This document shows positions 1-7,864 of a DNA stretch of 64,000 nucleotides, in pieces. The stretch's first letter is position 1. Each line of letters begins with the position of its first letter. A program made the translations under genes and the position numbers. The notes below the pieces were generated by a model that had not been told where the DNA came from, did not search any database, and was given only the letters and a program-made list of their open reading frames with translations. Origin of the DNA: Novosphingobium rosa NBRC 15208 (GTDB lineage: Bacteria > Pseudomonadota > Alphaproteobacteria > Sphingomonadales > Sphingomonadaceae); contig NZ_BCZE01000027.1 in NCBI RefSeq assembly GCF_001598555.1, positions 1-64,000 of the forward strand, in the 5' to 3' direction.

Positions 1-61
1 TGAATGTCTGCGTGGTGCATCGGGTTCGGCGATGGCTGATCGGCGCAGCATTGAACATTTA

Positions 62-102
62 AAAGCCTGCGGCGCCAAAGAAGAAGGCGCCGCAGGCTTT
101 TT
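62..102. terminator. Strong hairpin terminator
   Basis: A perfect 15-bp stem (62-76 pairs with 86-100) closes a 9-nt purine loop and is followed by a run of T at 98-102. A run of A on the left side means it could work in both directions. It may end a plus-strand gene that enters from the left: an open frame from position 3 stops at 60-62, but it is too short to identify. Confidence 0.75.
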
Positions 103-219
103 ATAATCAAGGCGCGGAACCGGTTGTCCGCCGCGTTTTCACGACACCATCGCCGCGAGAGATAAAGGGATTGCAAAGGGCGATGGCCCTTTGCCCGCCG
201 GAGGCGAAACTTCCCTTTC

Positions 220-1392
220 TTATAACCGCTCCACGATCGTCACATTGGCCATCCCGCCCGCCTCGCACATGGTCAGCAGCCCATAACGCGCCTGCCGGTC
301 ATGCAGAGCGCTGACCAGCGTCGCCATCAGCTTGGCGCCCGACCCACCGAGCGGATGCCCCAGAGCAATCGCCCCGCCATGCACATTCAGGCGCTCCGGA
401 TCGCCGCCAAGAGCCTGCAGCCAGGCCAGAGGCACCGGGGCGAAGGCCTCATTCACCTCGTACAGATCGATGTCGGAAATCTTCAGCCCCGCCTTGCCCA
501 GCGCCAGTTCGGTGGCGGGAATGGGCGCTTCCAGCATGATGATGGGATCGTGGCCCAGCACCGTCATCTGGTGCAGGCGGGCCAGTGGCTTGAGGCCCAG
601 AGCTTTAAGCGCCTTCTCGCTCACCACCAGCACGGCGGCGGCGCCATCGCAGATCTGGCTGGCGTTGGCGGCGGAGATCACCCCGCCCTCGGTCAAAAGC
701 TTGACGCTGGAAATCTTCTCGAGGCTGGCGTCGAAGCGGATACCTTCATCCACCTTGTGGATCACGGTCTCGCCCTCGGCGGTGACCACCTCCAGCGGCA
801 CGATCTCGGCATCGAATTTTCCGCCTTCAGCCGCAGCGGCGGCGCGGCGATGGCTTTCCAGCGCATAGGCATCGAGCACCTCGCGTGAGAGGCCATATTT
901 GCGCGCCATCATCTCGGCCCCGCCGAACTGGCTGAAGGGGGTTGCGCCATAGCGCTCATCGATGCCGGGGCTGCGATAGGTGCCGAAACCGTGCTTGGCG
1001 GCCAGCGTCCAGGGCAGGCCCATCGGCACGCGGGTCATGCTTTCCACGCCCGCCGCGATCACCACATCCATCATGCCCGCCATCACCGTGGCCGCCGCGA
1101 AATGCACCGCCTGCTGCGAGGAGCCGCATTGCCGGTCAACATGCGTGCCGGGCACGGATTCAGGCAGGCCGCCCGCCAGCACGGCGTTGCGGGCGATGTT
1201 GGCGCCCTGCTCGCCGCCAGGGCAGGCGCAGCCCATGATGACATCCTCGACCAGCAGCGGGTCGATCCCGGATCGCTCGATCAGCGCGGACAGCACCTTG
1301 CCCGCCAGATCGGCCGGATGCACCCCGGCCAGACGCCCGCCCCGCTTGCCGCCCGCCGAGCGCGCCACGGCCACGATATAGGCTTCAGCCAT
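220..1392 (-). CDS. Acetyl-CoA C-acyltransferase (thiolase)
   Basis: Thiolase-family enzyme of 390 residues, a normal length for the FadA/PhaA type. It should catalyse CoA-dependent cleavage of 3-ketoacyl-CoA or the reverse condensation, in the cytoplasm. The nucleophilic cysteine is C89 in DRQCGSSQQ. The NEAFAPV motif, H346 in the GHPLGG motif and the second catalytic cysteine C376 in CEAGG are all present, so the active site looks complete. It lies downstream of a TetR gene on the same strand, 229 bases away, with an operator-like inverted repeat just ahead of its start. Substrate chain length cannot be read from the sequence. Roles in beta-oxidation or in the last step of aromatic or steroid degradation are both possible. 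Confidence 0.93.
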   Translation of the reverse strand: MAEAYIVAVARSAGGKRGGRLAGVHPADLAGKVLSALIERSGIDPLLVEDVIMGCACPGGEQGANIARNAVLAGGLPESVPGTHVDRQCGSSQQAVHFAAATVMAGMMDVVIAAGVESMTRVPMGLPWTLAAKHGFGTYRSPGIDERYGATPFSQFGGAEMMARKYGLSREVLDAYALESHRRAAAAAEGGKFDAEIVPLEVVTAEGETVIHKVDEGIRFDASLEKISSVKLLTEGGVISAANASQICDGAAAVLVVSEKALKALGLKPLARLHQMTVLGHDPIIMLEAPIPATELALGKAGLKISDIDLYEVNEAFAPVPLAWLQALGGDPERLNVHGGAIALGHPLGGSGAKLMATLVSALHDRQARYGLLTMCEAGGMANVTIVERL

Positions 1393-1408
1393 CCGTTCTT
1401 CCCTTCAA

Positions 1409-1440
1409 GATTCTATACCAAGATGCATTTTTATAGAATC
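1409..1440. promoter_or_regulatory. Inverted repeat upstream of thiolase gene
   Basis: Nine-base arms GATTCTATA (1409-1417) and TATAGAATC (1432-1440) are perfect reverse complements separated by 14 bases. They lie 17 bases upstream of the thiolase start codon, where an operator or a leader hairpin would act. The arms are AT-rich against a GC-rich background. No regulator is assigned. The rest of the stretch 1441-1621 holds no convincing gene. Confidence 0.45.
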
Positions 1441-1621
1441 GAACCGCTTTGCCATCAAATCAATTATGCATGCAGGAGCAAAATCTTCGGGCCGTCAGCT
1501 ATGTCGATATGGCTGGCGAGGCCGGGGCGCCTGTCCACGGCATCATTGGCCGGATCTGGATCGTCGGTGGCCACGCCATTGCTGCGGCTGAACCGCCCGC
1601 CATGGCGGAGACGGAGCGCGA

Positions 1622-2245
1622 CTATCGAGCGTGCATGCCCAGCGCCATCCGCGTGGCCTCCAAGGCCTTCTCAAACGGATCATGCGTGCGCAGGATCTTG
1701 ACCATCACGCTGGCGCCAAGCCACTGATAATAGAGCGTCGCGGCCAGATCCGCCGCTTGGCCCGGCACGCGCAGCGAACCATCTGCCGCGCCAGCCTCGA
1801 TCATGATCTGCATCCGGCCAATGATGCCGTTGGTGCCCGCTTTCAGCGCCAGCCGCATCGGCTCCGACAGATCAGCAACCTCGGCGCCCAGCTTGACCGC
1901 GAGGCAGCGCCCCTGACAGTCGGAGGTGCTCTGATTCTCGCGCCAATTGGCGAAATAGAGCATCAGCCGCTCGGCGCCGGTCAGGCCCGGCTTGGCCAGA
2001 ATGGCGTCGATCGCGGCGAGATAGTCCGCGAAATAGGCGTCCAGCAAGGCCTCGCCAAAGGCATCCTTGGATTTGAAATAATGATAGAAGGAGCCCTTGG
2101 GAACACCCGCCTCGGCCAGGATTTCCATCAGGCCGACGCCGGAAAAGCCTTTACGGCCCATGATCGCCTGCCCTGTCGCCAGAATGACGCTGCGTGTATC
2201 CTTTTCCATCACCGACATGTACGCAACCTTTCCTTCCTCACTCAT
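1622..2245 (-). CDS. TetR-family regulator, NemR-like
   Basis: One-domain repressor of 207 residues. The N-terminal helix-turn-helix spans about residues 18-65 and ends in the typical VPKGSFYHYFKSKDAF signature. The C-terminal ligand domain carries two cysteines in DCQGRC near residue 115, in the region where NemR-type electrophile sensors keep reactive cysteines. The longest start at 2245 is used; an ATG at 2218 (MSVMEKD) or 2206 is also plausible. It is divergent from the DJ-1/PfpI gene, and palindromic sites of the NemR-box type lie between them, one over its own start codon. I infer autoregulation and control of the neighbour in response to electrophiles or aldehydes. Confidence 0.85.
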   Translation of the reverse strand: MSEEGKVAYMSVMEKDTRSVILATGQAIMGRKGFSGVGLMEILAEAGVPKGSFYHYFKSKDAFGEALLDAYFADYLAAIDAILAKPGLTGAERLMLYFANWRENQSTSDCQGRCLAVKLGAEVADLSEPMRLALKAGTNGIIGRMQIMIEAGAADGSLRVPGQAADLAATLYYQWLGASVMVKILRTHDPFEKALEATRMALGMHAR

Positions 2246-2260
2246 AGACCAGTCGGTTCA
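2245..2260. promoter_or_regulatory. Operator-like site over tetR start
   Basis: The sequence TAGACCAGTCGGTTCA is a degenerate form of the two TetR-type palindromes at 2364 and 2460: on the opposite strand it reads GACTGGTCTA, against GACCGGTCTA in those sites. It touches the start codon of the regulator gene, so binding here would repress the regulator itself. Confidence 0.45.
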
Positions 2261-2363
2261 AAAATGGAAGCCTGAGGATAGCAATCACCCCACTCAGAAA
2301 TCATGGGATATTGATGCCCATCTCTCACGATATCAGGTCAATTCGCACCGCAAGAAATTTTAC

Positions 2364-2378
2364 TAGACGACCGGTCTA
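2364..2378. promoter_or_regulatory. NemR-box-like operator 1
   Basis: TAGACGACCGGTCTA has perfect outer arms TAGAC/GTCTA with a five-base centre. Its last 14 bases recur exactly at 2461-2474. It lies in the 280-base region between the TetR gene and the DJ-1/PfpI gene, which suggests it is a binding site of that TetR protein. Confidence 0.6.
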
Positions 2379-2459
2379 TATATGGCTATCTGAGTCGCTG
2401 TCGGCAGCGACACCGCGTTTCGTTTGATAACAGCATCGGCGCCAACCGGTCCAAATCGC

Positions 2460-2474
2460 AAGACGACCGGTCTA
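2460..2474. promoter_or_regulatory. NemR-box-like operator 2
   Basis: AAGACGACCGGTCTA shares a 14-base exact core with the site at 2364-2378, 96 bases away. It lies about 50 bases upstream of the DJ-1/PfpI start codon, where bound repressor would block transcription. The start at 2526 is preceded by a strong AAGGAG ribosome binding site. Confidence 0.6.
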
Positions 2475-2525
2475 ATTTAACCACCCCCGCCGCCTCATGC
2501 GGCGCAGACGGCAAGGAGTTCCGAC

Positions 2526-3212
2526 ATGAAAATCCTGATGGTTCTCACCTCGCATGACACGCTCGGCAACACGGGCCACAAAACCGGCTTCTGGATCGAG
2601 GAGCTGGCCGCCCCCTATTACGCCTTCCAGCAGGCTGGCGCGCAGATCACGCTAGCTTCGCCCAAGGGCGGCCAGCCCCCGCTCGACCCCAAGAGCAACG
2701 AAGCCGCCTTCCAGACCGACGACACCCGCCGCTTCGAGGCCGATGCCGCCGCCATGGCCCAATTGGCCAGCACGCTGCGCCTTGCGGATGTCGACCAGCG
2801 CGATTTCGACGCGGTCTTCTATCCCGGCGGCCATGGCCCGCTATGGGATCTGGCCGAGGACGCAACGTCCATCGCGCTGATCGAAGCTTTTCTGGCCTCC
2901 GGCAAGCCCACCGCGCTGGTCTGCCATGCCCCCGGCGTGCTGCGCCATGGGCAAACCCCGGAAGGCCGTTCGCTGGTCGAGGGCAAGCGGGTCACCGGCT
3001 TCACCAACAGCGAGGAAGAGGCCGTCGGCCTGACCGACGTCGTCCCCTTTCTGGTCGAAGACGAATTGAAGGCCAAGGGCGGTGTCTTTTCGCGCGGCCC
3101 GGACTGGGGCTCCTATGTCGTTCAAGACGGGCTGCTGATCACGGGGCAGAACCCCGGCTCCTCCTTCGCGACAGCCCGCGCGCTGGTCGATGCGCTGACC
3201 ATCAAGCGCTGA
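2526..3212 (+). CDS. DJ-1/PfpI-family protein (glyoxalase III-like)
   Basis: Protein of 228 residues of the DJ-1/PfpI/type 1 glutamine amidotransferase-like superfamily, close in layout to Hsp31-type proteins. The nucleophile elbow cysteine is in ALVCHAPG near residue 138, and the preceding FYPGGHGP motif forms the oxyanion side. Family members act as glutathione-independent glyoxalases or deglycases on methylglyoxal-type aldehydes. The gene is single and follows a strong AAGGAG site. It is divergent from a NemR-like TetR gene with shared palindromic sites. NemR of Escherichia coli controls glyoxal detoxification, so an aldehyde-defence role is a reasonable inference; a plain protease or amidotransferase role is less likely. 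Confidence 0.88.
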   Translation: MKILMVLTSHDTLGNTGHKTGFWIEELAAPYYAFQQAGAQITLASPKGGQPPLDPKSNEAAFQTDDTRRFEADAAAMAQLASTLRLADVDQRDFDAVFYPGGHGPLWDLAEDATSIALIEAFLASGKPTALVCHAPGVLRHGQTPEGRSLVEGKRVTGFTNSEEEAVGLTDVVPFLVEDELKAKGGVFSRGPDWGSYVVQDGLLITGQNPGSSFATARALVDALTIKR

Positions 3213-3242
3213 GCGCAAGGTCAAAGGTTCCGGTTTCAACGC

Positions 3243-6083
3243 CTAACGGATCACCGAAAGGGTCATGCGCAGCGCGCGCCCGAATTCGGGGCGGGCCAGA
3301 AAGAAGCTGGTCAGCCCCCCGGCGTTGAAGGAGCCCGCACGCGGATTGCCCTCGGTCACGCCCAGTGCGTTGGTGAGGTTCGTCGCGCTCAGCGCCAGCG
3401 TCGCATGTTCGTTCAGCCTGGCGTTCAGCGTAGCGTTCATCAGCGCATAAGGTGGCAGGCGCTGGCTGTTGGCGATATCGGCATAGCGGGCGGAATAATA
3501 CGCCAGCTCCGCGCCCAGCCGCAGCCTGCCGCCCATCAGCGTCAGGCCGGGGGCAGCGCGCAGGGCCAGCACGGGCACGCGGATCAACTGGTTGCCGGTG
3601 GCATCCTGCGCCACGGGCTGGCCGCCCATCAGCGTGACATAATGAAAATTGCGATAGCGCGGATCCTGCAGCGTTGCCTGCATATCGATGGACATCGGCC
3701 CGAGCAGCTCGGCATGGCCTGACAGTTCCAGCCCGAGGGTGCTGGTGTCCGCGATGGAGGTCGTTTCGACATAGGCGTTGCTGGCGGTGTCGAAGCGGTA
3801 ATCGGTAAAGGGCAGCCGCGCGAAATGGGTGGCGAAGCCCACGGCGGAAAGGTTCCAGCGCGGGTGCTCGGCGATGATCCCGGCCTCGGCCATGGTGATG
3901 GGGACTGCGGCCTCGTCATTGCGGTTGGGCATGGCTGTGAATTCGCTGGCACTGGGCAGGCGGTTGATCCGGGTGTAGCGCAGGAACAGGCCAAGGGTGG
4001 AAACAGGCCGATAGTTGACGCCCACCGTCGCATTCAGCCCTGAAAAGCGGCGGTGGATCGGGGTGAACTGGCCGGTCCCCGTCAGCACGGCATCATCGGC
4101 CAGCGTGGTGGCGTCGCCCAGATTGACGGCGGCGGCGTTCTCCATGCGGCCGCCGATCCGCGTCTGCTCCCATCGGCCACCCAGATCGACCCGCCAGCGC
4201 CGCCCCAGCTTCCACTCATCGGCCAGATAGAGCGCCAGATTGCTGGTATGCAGATGCGCATTGTCGAAAATCGAGCCGTAGCGGGTGAAGCCATTGTCGG
4301 TCAGCGCCCCCACCTGCCGCCCGGCGCCATCCAGCGCCACCACATCGAGCCGTCGCGCCTGCCCGCGCACATCGAGCAAGGCGGTGCTCATGCTGCGCGC
4401 AAAGCCAAGGCTGGTGTCGGCGAAGGTCAGGCCCAGCGCCAGATCGTGATGGCCGGCGGCGTCAACCCGTTGGATCAGCCTCGCATCGGTGATCCATTCG
4501 GTCATGGGCATGCGCACCGAGAGCAGGTTGGCGCCCACCACCAGCCCGTTGCCATTGCTGCCGGGCAGAAAGGGCTGATCGCTGCCAGCATAGCGGATGG
4601 CCGCGCTGGCAGCGGAAGGAAAGGCCGAGGACAGCTGCGGCCAGATGCCGGCCAGATAGCTGCTGCCCGTCACCGGCTGCCCCACGGGAAACAGCCCGTT
4701 GCGCAGGGTGGTGCCGCTGCGCAAGCGGCTCTTGATCTCCAGCGCGCCATGGGCGTCCAGCGTCCGCCGCGCGCGCAGGGTGAGAAAGCCGATGCGGCTA
4801 TGCGTCCCCTGCGAGAGATCGAAATCCTGAGGGCCGTTCGCCGTCTTGAAGGGCACATGCACCTGCTGCGGCCCGGCCAGCGTATCGTACAGCGGATCGA
4901 AGCCGGGCACCGCCTGCACCCGGCCCTGCCCGTCAGCCTGAAGCGGCACCGGCAGATAGAGGATCACCCGGTCATCGAGCCATTTGCCATTGAGCGAAAG
5001 CTGCAACCGCCCGCTGTCATAATCGAGCCCCGCGCGGATCTGCCCGCCTTCATCCGCCGGATAGCCCGGATTACGCAAGCCATTGTCCCGGCGATAGAAA
5101 CCGCCCAGCGACAGGCCCAGTTCCGGCGTGATCCGCATCCCCCAATAGCCATCGACCCGGCGATAGGCCGCGCTGCCCAGCGTGGTGGAGACCGTCAGCC
5201 CCGGATTCTTCAGCCCGCTGCGGGTGAGAAAATTGATGCTGCCGCCCGGCGCATTGGGCTGGAAAATCGCCGAGGGGCCGCCGCGCACCGCCTCCACGCG
5301 TTCGATGGTGGAATCGACGCGCATGATCTGATCGGTGTTGAGATAGGCAAGGCCGCCATCATACTGGATCGGCAGCCCGTCCTCCAGCATCGCCACCGAG
5401 GAATAGCCATCGGTGGGGATGCCCCGCGCGCGAATGTTGTTGCTGGCCTCGCCGCCCGTGGCCTCAACCCAGAAGCCGGGGATCTGGCGGAAGAGATCGG
5501 CGGTGGAGGGCAGCGGGCCATTGCGGTGCAGCGCATCGGCATCAATGCGGGTGACGGCGTAGCTCAGCTCGGTCTGGGCCAGCGCGCCTTGGGCAGCGCG
5601 GCCTGTGACCAGAATATCGGCCGAAGGTAGCAAAGCAATGGGCGGAGGCGGAGATAGGCGCGGAGGGTGAACGACCGGTTCCGCCTTGCGTGATGGCGCG
5701 GCGCGCAGAATGATCGTGCCCGGGGCAATGCTGGCAATCTCCAGGCCGCTGTTCTTCAACAGATGACGCAGGGCGCTGGCGACCGGCATGTGGCCATGGA
5801 CCGCCACACTGCGCCGCGCGGCAGCGGTGGCATAGGGATAGAGGATTTCCCAGCCGCTCTGATGCGCCAGACTGTCGAGCGCATGGGCCAGCGGCTGGGC
5901 GGGCAGATCGATGCCGATCGCCGAGGCGGGCGGCGCGGCATGGGCAGAAACCGGGGCCGGCGCCGCGATCAGCAGGGCGGGAGCCAGCGCACAGAGCATG
6001 GCGCGCCGGGAAGCGCTGTGCGCCCTTCGCCCTCTCACCCTGATTCTGTGGTGACGCCCCGGTCCCTTCATGCGCCCGCGCAT
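3243..6083 (-). CDS. FecA-like TonB-dependent receptor with STN domain
   Basis: Outer-membrane receptor of about 946 residues. A basic N-terminus and hydrophobic signal segment (LCALAPALLIAAPAP) are followed by an STN signalling domain, which contacts FecR in FecA-type systems. Next come a TonB-box-like DILVTGRA, a plug domain and a 22-strand barrel ending in an aromatic-poor VIR. The frame stays open into the upstream FecR gene, but that stretch is a shadow, so I start at the ATG at 6083; the ATG at 6071 is an alternative. It is downstream of the FecR and sigma-factor genes on the same strand. Its plug is clearly paralogous to the divergent receptor at 7865. The ligand is unknown. Confidence 0.9.
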   Translation of the reverse strand: MRGRMKGPGRHHRIRVRGRRAHSASRRAMLCALAPALLIAAPAPVSAHAAPPASAIGIDLPAQPLAHALDSLAHQSGWEILYPYATAAARRSVAVHGHMPVASALRHLLKNSGLEIASIAPGTIILRAAPSRKAEPVVHPPRLSPPPPIALLPSADILVTGRAAQGALAQTELSYAVTRIDADALHRNGPLPSTADLFRQIPGFWVEATGGEASNNIRARGIPTDGYSSVAMLEDGLPIQYDGGLAYLNTDQIMRVDSTIERVEAVRGGPSAIFQPNAPGGSINFLTRSGLKNPGLTVSTTLGSAAYRRVDGYWGMRITPELGLSLGGFYRRDNGLRNPGYPADEGGQIRAGLDYDSGRLQLSLNGKWLDDRVILYLPVPLQADGQGRVQAVPGFDPLYDTLAGPQQVHVPFKTANGPQDFDLSQGTHSRIGFLTLRARRTLDAHGALEIKSRLRSGTTLRNGLFPVGQPVTGSSYLAGIWPQLSSAFPSAASAAIRYAGSDQPFLPGSNGNGLVVGANLLSVRMPMTEWITDARLIQRVDAAGHHDLALGLTFADTSLGFARSMSTALLDVRGQARRLDVVALDGAGRQVGALTDNGFTRYGSIFDNAHLHTSNLALYLADEWKLGRRWRVDLGGRWEQTRIGGRMENAAAVNLGDATTLADDAVLTGTGQFTPIHRRFSGLNATVGVNYRPVSTLGLFLRYTRINRLPSASEFTAMPNRNDEAAVPITMAEAGIIAEHPRWNLSAVGFATHFARLPFTDYRFDTASNAYVETTSIADTSTLGLELSGHAELLGPMSIDMQATLQDPRYRNFHYVTLMGGQPVAQDATGNQLIRVPVLALRAAPGLTLMGGRLRLGAELAYYSARYADIANSQRLPPYALMNATLNARLNEHATLALSATNLTNALGVTEGNPRAGSFNAGGLTSFFLARPEFGRALRMTLSVIR

Positions 6084-6120
6084 GGCGTTCAAATGCTGCC
6101 AGGGCGTGACAGGTCTGGGT

Positions 6121-7080
6121 TCAGGCCCCCGGCGGCTTGCGATAAAGCAGGATCCGGTCGCCCTGCTGGCGATGAGCGATGTCGAAACCGGCGGACAGCG
6201 CGGCCAGAAAGCGGTCGGGATCGTCGATGCGGAATTCGCCGCCCAGCCGCGTCTCGCCCAGCTCGGCATCCTGAAGCACGATCTTGCCGGGCAGATAGCG
6301 GTTGAACTCGGCGATCGCCCGCCCCAGCGGCATGCCGTTGAAGGCAATCTTGCCCTGCTGCCATGCGGTGGCAGCGCTCATCTGATCGGCAGGCGCATCG
6401 CTGATGATGATGGAGCCCGCTTTCGCCGTGGCCATCTGACCTGCCGCCAGCCTTTCCCCTGTATCCAGCCGCGCCTGACCGCTCTGCACCAGCAGATGGC
6501 CTTCCTTGCCGATCAGGCGCAGGTTGAAACTGCCGCTGCTCAGTTCCGCCGCAAGGGGTGCGCTGTGCAGCATAAAGGCGGCGGCATCGGGGCGGACGGT
6601 CAGCGCAGCCTCACCCTGCTCGATCCAGAACTCGCGCTGGCGACCAAAGCGCCATGACACCTTGCTGTCGGTGTTGAGCATGGCATGGCTGCCATCGGGC
6701 AGACGGATGCTGCGCTGCTCGCCCACGCCGGTGGCGGCATAGGCGCGCCCGGGCATGGCCAGCCAGCCGCCCACACCGCCCAGCCCCAACAAGGCGGCGA
6801 AAGCACCGCCCGCCACCGCCCGACGCGAAACACCCCGCGCGGGCAGTTCTTCCTGAACAGGCGCCTCTTCCACAACCGGCTGATCGATCATCCCCGCAAG
6901 CCGCCGGTCGCCCGTGCTGCGCCAGACCGCCGCCGCCTGAGCGAAGGCCGAGGCGTGAAAGGGGCTGGTGCGGCGCCAGGCCTCGAAAGCCTCCGCGTCA
7001 GCCGTGCCGCAATCGAGCGCGACCAGCCAGCGGGCGGCTTCCTCCTTCAGCTCCGTTCCAGTTTTTCCGCCTTCTCCCAT
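6121..7080 (-). CDS. FecR-family anti-sigma regulator
   Basis: Inner-membrane signal transducer of 319 residues. The cytoplasmic N-terminus has the usual EAARWLVALD...FEAWRRTSP helical region that holds the sigma factor. A single membrane segment lies at about residues 85-105 (AVAGGAFAALLGLGGVGGWLA). The periplasmic FecR domain begins at GVGEQRSIRLPDGS, and a C-terminal secretin/TonB-like subdomain (FNGMPLGRAIAEFNRY) would contact the STN domain of the receptor. The gene overlaps the sigma-factor gene by about 34 bases and precedes the STN receptor, the classic fecI-fecR-fecA order. Confidence 0.92.
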   Translation of the reverse strand: MGEGGKTGTELKEEAARWLVALDCGTADAEAFEAWRRTSPFHASAFAQAAAVWRSTGDRRLAGMIDQPVVEEAPVQEELPARGVSRRAVAGGAFAALLGLGGVGGWLAMPGRAYAATGVGEQRSIRLPDGSHAMLNTDSKVSWRFGRQREFWIEQGEAALTVRPDAAAFMLHSAPLAAELSSGSFNLRLIGKEGHLLVQSGQARLDTGERLAAGQMATAKAGSIIISDAPADQMSAATAWQQGKIAFNGMPLGRAIAEFNRYLPGKIVLQDAELGETRLGGEFRIDDPDRFLAALSAGFDIAHRQQGDRILLYRKPPGA

Positions 7081-7652
7081 GCCCTTGACTGCTCCGTATC
7101 CGCTTTCTTGCCGTGTCGGTCGACTGCCTGCATCAGAAAACGAAGGGCCTTGACCAGATGTGTCTCCACTGTGGAGACGGAGATGTTCATTGTTTCAGCT
7201 ACCTGCCCGGGCCGCAACCCTTCAATTCTTCGCAACGTGAGCGCCTCGCGCATCCTTGGCGGCATCTCCGCCATGGCCTGGGCCACCTGATGGAGTTCGG
7301 CCCGGTCCATCGCCACCCGGTCCGGTGTGGGATCGTCATCGGGCACCTCCAGCATCTGCAGCGCGGCGCCCTGATCGATCCGCACCACATCGGCGCGGCG
7401 GAAACGCTCCACCGCCAGATTGCGGATGATGCGCAAGGTGTAGGCGTGAGGGTTGGCGATGCCGCGCCAGTCCTCCAGCGTGAAAAGCCGCGCATAGGCT
7501 TCCTGCACCAGCTCCTCGGCCTCATCCTCGTCGCGCAGCAGGCTCATCGCATAGCGGCGGGTCTGCTGGTGAAAGGCGAAAACATGATCGGCGAACCAGA
7601 CGTCGATGTCGCGCAGCCAGGCCACAGGCGCCTCTCCATCCTTTGCCACCAC
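7047..7652 (-). CDS. ECF sigma factor, FecI type
   Basis: Alternative sigma factor with region 2 (DEAEELVQEAYARLF, then IANPHAYTLRIIRNLAVERFRR) and region 4 (MPPRMREALTLRRIEGLRPGQVAETM followed by STVETHLVKALRFL). The frame is open to an ATG at 7781, but the residues before the VAKDGEAP segment do not resemble the family. I therefore place the start at a GTG near 7652 (the next codon, 7649, is also GTG), which leaves a 212-base divergent promoter region. It should be held by the FecR protein encoded next and released when the STN receptor binds ligand. Likely targets are this operon and perhaps the divergent receptor. Confidence 0.88.
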   Translation of the reverse strand: MVAKDGEAPVAWLRDIDVWFADHVFAFHQQTRRYAMSLLRDEDEAEELVQEAYARLFTLEDWRGIANPHAYTLRIIRNLAVERFRRADVVRIDQGAALQMLEVPDDDPTPDRVAMDRAELHQVAQAMAEMPPRMREALTLRRIEGLRPGQVAETMNISVSTVETHLVKALRFLMQAVDRHGKKADTEQSRAWEKAEKLERS

Positions 7653-7864
7653 CCCGGTCTGGAGCGATGCGCGGCACCGTTTAGGGCGCTTGCGTGACAG
7701 AAATCTGACATCCGGCGCCGCTAAAAAATCTTTCGCACATCGCCAATTTTTTCGCCGAAGCGGGTAGTGGAAAGCCTGCACGCCCCCGTCTGCGCCCCGA
7801 AGGCATGACCGGACAATCGCCGCTGATGGCGGCCCGGCATGACCGCAGGTTCAAAGGGGCATTT

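Noticed and set aside
1449..1621. Plus-strand frame (MQEQNLRAVSYVDM...) in the gap between thiolase and TetR genes
   Set aside because: It runs into the antisense strand of the TetR gene and shows no family match. Possibly a remnant, but not supportable as a gene.
4053..5630. Plus-strand open frame of 525 codons inside the STN receptor gene
   Set aside because: Antisense to a receptor with complete plug and barrel motifs; composition is that of a shadow frame.
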